Shown: positions 1 to 4,174 of the stretch, one piece after another
Numbering within the stretch: the first letter of the stretch is position 1
Layout of the letters: each line of letters starts with the position of its first letter
DNA from: Acidobacteriota bacterium
Lineage (GTDB): Bacteria; Acidobacteriota; Thermoanaerobaculia; Gp7-AA8
Assembly (NCBI GenBank): GCA_003223695.1
Contig: QHVY01000351.1
Location: 1 to 5,949 of the forward strand
Reading direction: 5' to 3'
DNA: 5,949 bases
Notes under the pieces: model-generated
What the model was told of the DNA's origin: nothing
Database searches by the model: none
Seen by the model: the letters and a program-made list of their open reading frames with translations, nothing else
Position numbers and translations under genes: made by a program

Positions 1-62
1 ACGAGCGGCAGAAAAAGATAGAGACCGGCTGCGAGGTCGATCAGGAAGAGGGCGAGCAACAT
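1..62 (-). CDS. Start of a hydrophobic membrane protein, truncated by the window edge
   Basis: An ATG at 60-62 opens 20 codons that read MLLALFLIDLAAGLYLFLPL and stay open to the window edge. The run is almost wholly hydrophobic, with one Asp, and looks like a signal anchor or first membrane helix. It lies on the same strand as the deacetylase, 73 bp after that gene's stop, so it may be the next gene of a unit; the gap holds a heptad-repeat hairpin. No clear Shine-Dalgarno sequence precedes the ATG. The family cannot be told from 20 residues, and the start is uncertain. Confidence 0.4.
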   Translation of the reverse strand, partial: MLLALFLIDLAAGLYLFLPL

Positions 63-65
63 AGG

Positions 66-134
66 TTGGCCGCTGGCCGTTGGCCGTTGACTGATGTCGT
101 TCCACGGCGAACGGCGAACGGTGAACGGCGAACG
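66..134. repeat. Two facing arrays of 7-bp repeats able to form a long imperfect hairpin
   Basis: Three copies of TTGGCCG (one with a leading C) occupy 66-86, and four copies of ACGGCGA (one ACGGTGA) occupy 104-131. The heptads are nearly complementary. Pairing 88 with 110 and working outward to 65 with 133 gives about 20 pairs, with a mismatch roughly once per heptad and a ~21-nt loop. The block fills most of the gap between the deacetylase stop (136) and the ATG at 62. It could affect termination or mRNA stability, or be a mobile or slippage-expanded repeat. There is no T tract, so it is not a standard intrinsic terminator. Confidence 0.75.
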
Positions 135-135
135 A

Positions 136-950
136 TCACCGCACCGCCTGGCTCGCGCGGATGAATCGGAAACCCTCGCGACGCAGCTCCGGCACGCCGG
201 CCGTCAGCACGCGAATGGTCGCCGGATACATGTGCCCGATCCCGATCGCGATGCCGTGATGCGCCGCTTCTCTCGCGAGCGAGCGCAGCTGCTGCCGAAC
301 GGCGGCATCGGTGGGCACGTCATCAAGAAACACATTGCGAGAGGCAGCTCGGACGCTCAACTCCTTCGCCACGGAGGCCGCCACAGACGCCGATGTGGTC
401 CGCGAGTCGATGAAGTACATGTCTTCCGGCAGCGCCGCGAGAACATTCTCCATCACGCGCCGGTCGGCCGTCGCCCGCGAGCCCATGTGATTGTTCACGC
501 CGCGCGCGTACGGCACGGCCTCAACATTTCTCAGCGTCGTCCGCGCGATCTCATCGTCCGACATCGTCGTCAGCACCGCACCGGAGCCGGGCGACACTTG
601 CGGAAAATGCTCCGGCTCCATCGGCAGATGGCAGAGGACCTCGAAGCCGCGCTCATGCAGCAGCGTCGCCACCTCGGTCGCCCGCGCGGCGTTAGGCAGC
701 ACTGAGAAGTTGATGTTCGGATCGATGCGCGTCGCCGCATCGACCGGCTGATGCTCGAATCCGACGTCGTCGAGGATCAGAACGATTTTCCCGCGACGTG
801 CAAAACATTCTCCGCGATGAAGATCCAGACGAGCATGAGCAGCAGTCCGAAAACGGGGATGAGGGTGAGGAGAGCGATCGTGCGGAACGAGCTTCGTCGC
901 GGCGTGAGCCTGCGTCGTCTCCCCTCCCGTCCGAACATGACCAGCAACAT
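136..950 (-). CDS. Divergent polysaccharide deacetylase (YibQ/DUF610 type), split between two frames
   Basis: The C-terminal ~216 residues match divergent polysaccharide deacetylases, NodB-fold relatives presumed to act in the periplasm or cell wall; their substrate is unsettled. Visible motifs, numbered on the joined 271-residue product, are the ILDDVGF strand (59-65), HLPMEP (~108-113), GVNNHMGS (~151-158), DSRTT (~182-186), RNVFLDD (~205-211) and GIGHMYP (~237-243; the family usually has GHP). This frame has no sensible N-terminus. The anchor is in another frame: from the ATG at 948-950 it reads MLLVMFG, then a basic stretch (RRRR) and a membrane helix at ~24-45, and it stops at TGA 777-779. 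The frames join at GGGAAAA (786-792); a -1 slip or one added base gives HVAGKIVLILDD without a gap. The start at 950 was chosen for the anchor topology, as no good ribosome site is seen. The gene may be a frameshift pseudogene, a sequence error or a case of programmed frameshifting. The family call is firm. Confidence 0.85.
786..792 (-). other. G GGA AAA heptamer in -1 slippery-site register at the deacetylase frame junction
   Basis: Counting from the ATG at 950, the minus-strand codons are GCG GGA AAA TCG TTC TGA, so the heptamer has the X XXY YYZ phase of -1 frameshift sites. After a slip the codons are GGG AAA ATC, the deacetylase frame, and the zero-frame stop comes two codons later. A weak 5-bp stem (CTCGA/TCGAG, 754-774) begins about 11 nt downstream, longer than the usual spacer. 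The sequence and phase are directly visible; activity is not shown, and a lost A or G in this run explains the shift equally well. Confidence 0.45.
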
Positions 951-1028
951 TTTCGCACAGTGTGATATGGTTCGCCGCCCACACACGAGACCGCGATCCT
1001 CACGCGGCCGCCCGAACCTTCCACCACA

Positions 1029-1090
1029 AATGAGGAAAATGAAATCATTACTAATTATCGTGTATCTTTTTCACGGCATCGTCTATCACG
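1029..1090 (-). promoter_or_regulatory. AT-rich patch upstream of the deacetylase, possible promoter
   Basis: The 215-bp gap between the EF-Tu-like gene (stop 1166) and the deacetylase start (950) contains the most AT-rich stretch of the window, at about 1029-1075. On the minus strand it includes GATAAT, a good -10-like hexamer, followed by an AATGA-TT-TCATT palindrome. No convincing -35 hexamer lies at 16-18 bp. Position and composition suit a promoter for the deacetylase, but this is a weak call. Confidence 0.25.
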
Positions 1091-1165
1091 GGCCCGCCGA
1101 CGAAACGCAGCCGCATCCTGCGAACATGCGCTATCTCGGCGAATCGTGGCCAGGGCCCGCGGCTG

Positions 1166-1468
1166 CTAAAGCGCCAGCGCGCTCCGCCAAAGCCGCGTCA
1201 CCATCAACAGTCCGACGACGCGCTCGTTCTCGATGATCTCGAGCTCGCGGCCGGGGACGAGATCTACTTCGTCGCCGGACACGCGTTCGAGCTCGACGAC
1301 GACTCGACCGCCGTGACCGGGCTCGATCGTCGGCGGCCCTTCGATGAAGCGCATGTGCGTTGATCCGACTAGCGGCCGGTAGGAGCCTTCGCGCGGGGCG
1401 ATCGCCGCCGCCCTCCCGCCTACTTCCGGCGGGAGAAGGAGGACGACTGCCTCCAGAAAATCGATCAC
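1166..1468 (-). CDS. Small stand-alone EF-Tu domain III-like beta-barrel protein
   Basis: The 100 residues line up from end to end with the third domain of elongation factor Tu. FLEAVVLLLPPEVGGR (4-19) corresponds to the EF-Tu pattern EAEV.VLSKEEGGR. SYRPL (29-33) matches its GYRP turn, and the proline-glycine stretch with VVVEL (46-60) matches MPGDNVKMTVEL. LEIIENERVVGLLMVTRL (76-93) matches F.IREGGRTVGAG.V.K. There is no GTPase domain, so it is not a translation factor; in EF-Tu this domain helps bind tRNA and EF-Ts. The start is GTG at 1466-1468, 4 bp after the stop of the 128-residue gene, which implies a two-gene unit and probable translational coupling. A few C-terminal residues (WRSALAL) go beyond the domain. 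Function is unknown; fold assignment is by remembered motif and fairly secure. Confidence 0.75.
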   Translation of the reverse strand: MIDFLEAVVLLLPPEVGGRAAAIAPREGSYRPLVGSTHMRFIEGPPTIEPGHGGRVVVELERVSGDEVDLVPGRELEIIENERVVGLLMVTRLWRSALAL

Positions 1469-1472
1469 GCGT

Positions 1473-1859
1473 TCATTCTACAGAACGCCGGACGCGCTCG
1501 AGCAACTGCTCGGGCAGGCTGTCGAAGTTCGCCGCCACGCGCGGAGCATAGATCGCGTCGTGCAGCGTGCTGCTCATCGCCGCGAAGATGTCGCGCAGCG
1601 GCGGCGGAAGACTGCGCCAGTCATCCTCGATATTCGTAAAGAATCGGTCGACCGTGCAGCAATTCGCGTCTGTGCGTCCGTAATTCGACGCGAGAAACGC
1701 CAGCAGCTCTTCGAGATTCGCTTTCAGGCTCGGCGAGCGGGCGAGAAGGTCGCGATGGACGGACTCAACCAGCGGCCGCAAGTTGCGGGACACGCGCCGG
1801 TAGCGCAGCGCCTCGACCCACAGCGACTCGAAATCTGCCACGCCTATGCATTTTCTCAT
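1473..1859 (-). CDS. Conserved-looking protein of unknown function, paired with the EF-Tu-like gene
   Basis: I cannot name this 128-residue protein's family. It is mostly helical by composition, has no signal peptide or membrane segment, and should be cytoplasmic. Notable parts are FESLWVEALRYRRVSRNL near the N-terminus, RTDANCCTVDRFF (~62-74) and a C-terminal LHDAIYAPRVAANFDSLPEQLLERV. That last stretch gives the impression of a conserved family, but this is from memory only. The ATG at 1857-1859 gives the longest reading; no strong ribosome site precedes it, and a GTG six codons later (1839-1841) is an alternative. It diverges from the PycTM-like gene across 29 bp and sits 4 bp before the EF-Tu-like gene, so the two minus-strand genes probably share a transcript. 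It could be one half of a toxin/immunity-like pair, but no residue evidence supports that. Confidence 0.65.
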   Translation of the reverse strand: MRKCIGVADFESLWVEALRYRRVSRNLRPLVESVHRDLLARSPSLKANLEELLAFLASNYGRTDANCCTVDRFFTNIEDDWRSLPPPLRDIFAAMSSTLHDAIYAPRVAANFDSLPEQLLERVRRSVE

Positions 1860-1888
1860 CGCGTGCCACGGAGTACACTTGGCGGCAC
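1860..1888. promoter_or_regulatory. 29-bp divergent intergenic region with possible overlapping -10 boxes
   Basis: This gap separates two start codons on opposite strands. Plus-strand TACACT (1874-1879) and minus-strand TGTACT (1877-1872) each match four of six bases of TATAAT and overlap at a GTAC core. Either would place transcription start within a few bases of its ATG, giving leaderless or very short-leader mRNAs; neither ATG has a good Shine-Dalgarno sequence. No clear -35 boxes are visible, and promoters inside the opposite genes cannot be excluded. Confidence 0.25.
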
Positions 1889-2455
1889 ATGTCCATCAGT
1901 CCGAAGGAAGTGCCGCCGCCGCCCGCGGATGAGTCCGGAACCCCCTTCGCCGGCGTCAAGCCGCGATCGAGCGTCGACAACATCCTGCGAACGGCGCAGC
2001 AGCATCACGTCCAGCTCAGCTTCATGGCTGACACAAAGGCGAGCATTCTCATCACGATTTCGTCCATCGTGCTGACGATTGCCCTCAGCAAAGCGAGCGA
2101 TCCGCAACTCCGCCCCGCCCTGCTGACGCTCGCCGCTGCGTGCCTCATCTCGCTGCTCTTGGCGATCATCGCCGTGCTGCCGACGTTTGCCCGACGGCGC
2201 TCGCGCGGAGTGAGTCGCAACATTCTCTTCTTCGGCCACTTTGCGTCGATGTCCGAGGATCAGTATTTGCGCGAGATGGAGGAGATTCTCTCTTCCGACG
2301 CGCGCATCTACGAAGTCGCCGTGCGCGACATCCACTCCCTCGGCATCTATTTGTATCGGAAGAAATATCGCTTTCTGCGCTTCGCCTATGTGTCGCTGCT
2401 ATTCGGATTCATCCTCGCGACCGTCGTCGAGGCGTGGTTTTACTGGCGGGCGTAG
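1889..2455 (+). CDS. PycTM-like (Pycsar effector, DUF5706) three-helix membrane protein
   Basis: The 188-residue product has a short proline-rich N-terminus, then LRTAQQHHVQLSFMADTKAS (33-52), the family pattern in which an aspartate and KAS lead into the first membrane helix (~51-68). A second helix follows at ~76-98. A charged helical middle includes MSEDQYLREMEEIL (121-134), then a Tyr-rich segment IYLYRKKYRFLRFAY (153-167) and a third membrane helix (~163-183). In Pycsar anti-phage systems, proteins of this class are membrane effectors that act when a uridylate or cytidylate cyclase makes cUMP or cCMP. No cyclase gene lies in this window, so it is an orphan here or belongs to another signalling system. 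Its TAG stop is the TAG of a REP-like GTAG motif. Family call is good; function in this locus is inferred. Confidence 0.75.
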   Translation: MSISPKEVPPPPADESGTPFAGVKPRSSVDNILRTAQQHHVQLSFMADTKASILITISSIVLTIALSKASDPQLRPALLTLAAACLISLLLAIIAVLPTFARRRSRGVSRNILFFGHFASMSEDQYLREMEEILSSDARIYEVAVRDIHSLGIYLYRKKYRFLRFAYVSLLFGFILATVVEAWFYWRA

Positions 2456-2500
2456 AGCCGACTCTCAGTCGGCTTCGCGCCGGCTAAGAGCCGGCGCTAC
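2452..2500. repeat. REP-like inverted pair (BIME-type) with GTAG heads between convergent genes
   Basis: On the plus strand, GTAG at 2452 precedes the hairpin AGCCGACT-CTC-AGTCGGCT (2456-2474). On the minus strand, GTAG at 2500-2497 precedes the hairpin GCCGGCT-CTT-AGCCGGC. The two 22-nt units differ at four sites; two of these are partners in the stem (A-T in one, G-C in the other), so pairing is kept. A GTAG tetranucleotide beside a palindrome is the hallmark of REP elements spread by RAYT transposases, and a head-to-head pair is BIME-like. It probably also acts as a bidirectional RNA-processing or termination hairpin for the converging genes. No RAYT gene is in the window. Confidence 0.8.
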
Positions 2501-2849
2501 GTTTGACGGCGAAAACGAAACCGCGTCCCGGCGGCTTGGCCCATTTCTTCGTCGCCTGCTTCATCGCCTCGAGCACGTAGAGAACGCGCAGAACGTCAAA
2601 GCGATCGGTAAAGCTCGATCTCTTGAGGATCTCGCCGGAGGTGAGGTTTTTTCTGCCGCCGAAGCGCCGCTGAAATCCTTCGACGACACGCCGCTTCACG
2701 AGATTGAAATTTCCGGAGAGCGGACCGGAAAAGGTGACGAGAATGAAATGCGATTCGGTCGCGAATACCGCGTATGTGTTTCGCAGGCTCGCGACTTCGC
2801 CGATGAAGGCCGCATCGCGGAACTCCGTCAGCAACTGCTTCGCTTTCAT
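2484..2849 (-). CDS. Small protein of unknown function, coupled to the membrane-protein gene
   Basis: The 121-residue product is not recognised. It starts at ATG 2847-2849, whose ATGA overlaps the stop of the upstream frame (2846-2848), a clear translational-coupling arrangement. The N-terminal half (NTYAVFATESHFILVTFSGPL, ~24-44, apart from its central residues) looks like beta strands. The C-terminal half, with LTSGEILKRSSF (~69-80) and DVLRVLYVLEAMKQAT (~85-100), looks like two helices followed by a basic loop and a strand, which could be a winged-helix or other small alpha/beta fold; that is inference. There is no signal peptide or membrane helix. The last residues (SAGS) and the TAG stop come from the REP-like element, so the original C-terminus may have been different. 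Confidence 0.65.
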   Translation of the reverse strand: MKAKQLLTEFRDAAFIGEVASLRNTYAVFATESHFILVTFSGPLSGNFNLVKRRVVEGFQRRFGGRKNLTSGEILKRSSFTDRFDVLRVLYVLEAMKQATKKWAKPPGRGFVFAVKRSAGS

Positions 2850-4174
2850 GAACCAGGAACATGGTACAGCCGGATCGCCTCATTCTCGAAAATCAGCCGG
2901 TAGCCGGTGACTGGCCCCATGTTCGTGCCGCGCCATACGACGACGTAATCGGGCGGGCGGGAGGGGACGTCGTTTCGATATGCGAGCGGAAAGTCGGGCA
3001 GATACGCCTCGTAGTTGTCGAGATCGACAATGTCTTCTTTGAGTCCCAGATAGCCTGTCAGATGAAGCGTCGGCGTGACGTCGGGTCTGACATACGACTT
3101 CGGAAAATATGTGTGAATCGTCGAATGCGGGCGGATCAGCGGCGCGCATCGAGTGACTTCGCCGATGTACGCGCTCGATTTCGCAATCTCGACGAACGTA
3201 AGAGCAAAGTTTCCGGCGATCACAGCGGCGAGAAGAGTCATCGCGATCGCCGGCCGCGGCAACACAATCCACGCCGGCAGCGTCAGCACAGTGAGAAACA
3301 GCAGCCGCTCATTGAGCCACCCCGCCTGGACCCATCCTTCGCCGGAGTAGCCCCAGGGCGCGACGAAGTAGGCGAGAAAAAAGATCGCCGACACAATCGC
3401 GACAGGATTCGGACGCGATCGCACGAATGAGAAGACGATTCCGACCACCACGATCGCGATCGCGGCGATCGCGAGAACGATCTGGCCGCTCGCGAGAAAC
3501 GACAGCAAGTGCCGCAGATGCCAGCGAAAGGAGCGAAAAAGTTGTTGGCTGTGCGGCCGCGTCAACGCATCCAGAAGAAAAATGAGAAACACCGGCGCGA
3601 GCTCAGCGAAAACTCGCCAGCGCCGCTCAACCGCAGCGAGAACGCCGATCGCAAGCAATGTCGCCGCGAATGCGAGATCGTGGCTCAGATAGATGGCGAT
3701 CAGAAGTCCGTAAAGACCGTATAGGTAATGAGCGTTGCGCCGCCGCCACCAATAGCCAAGAGCAACCGCAAAGAGCGCCGAGCCGATGATGAAGTTGAAA
3801 AAACCCATGAAGAGCACGTAACTCAACGCGAGCAGGATGCTGATCAGCGCGCTGGGCTCCGCGGAAGGCCTGAATGACTTCTGCAGATAGATGACCGCCG
3901 CCGGAACGCTGATGATGCAGGCCGAAATCACGATTTGCTGGACGACGAGCGGCGGAAAAACGCGCACGAGCAGCGCCATCAGCGCGTATGTCGTCCAATT
4001 CGGAAACGGCCGCAGATTCACATCGAGATACATCCGCACCAGCGTGCTCGCCGCGTCGTAGTAGTGCGAAAGGACGTATGCGTTGTAGAGATGGCTCGGG
4101 CCGTCTTGCGTAGGAAACCAGCGGAAGAGCCAGACGGGAAGGACGGCGATGAGCGTCAGGAAGGCGCACAGGAT
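2846..4174 (-). other. Membrane module of the fusion: GT-C glycosyltransferase-like multi-pass protein
   Basis: Residues ~587-1028 of the frame are about 11-12 hydrophobic helices followed by a ~100-residue soluble tail. The first helix (ILCAFLTLIAVLPVWLF) leads into TQDGPSHLYNAY (608-619), placed where GT-C enzymes of the ArnT/GT39 type carry an acidic catalytic Asp in the first outer loop. PNW (644-646) and WLNERLLFL (872-880) are further landmarks. The tail has DLDNYEAYLPDFPLAYR (970-986 region) and should face the periplasm. These features suggest transfer of a sugar or other group from a lipid carrier, but specificity cannot be read. It is 442 residues with no start codon of its own, as if its first few codons had merged with the FtsK end. 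Confidence 0.6.

Noticed and set aside
94..705. Plus-strand frame of 203 codons opposite the deacetylase
   Set aside because: Arg/His-rich, no recognisable domain, and fully antisense to the conserved deacetylase motifs.
1054..1119. Minus-strand fragment MRLRFVGGPVIDDAVKKIHDN in the intergenic gap
   Set aside because: Looks protein-like but has only 21 codons from its ATG, no ribosome site, and no family I recognise; too little to call a gene or remnant.
1030..1236. Plus-strand frame starting with a signal-peptide-like MRKMKSLLIIVYLFHG after an AGGA-like site
   Set aside because: Hydrophobicity comes from the AT-rich intergenic patch; the rest is low-complexity Ala/Arg/Ser and runs antisense into the EF-Tu-like gene.
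1414..1436. Inverted repeat CTCCCGCC...GGCGGGAG within the EF-Tu-like gene
   Set aside because: It encodes the PPEVGGR segment, which aligns without a gap to EF-Tu domain III, so it is ordinary coding sequence and not an inserted element.
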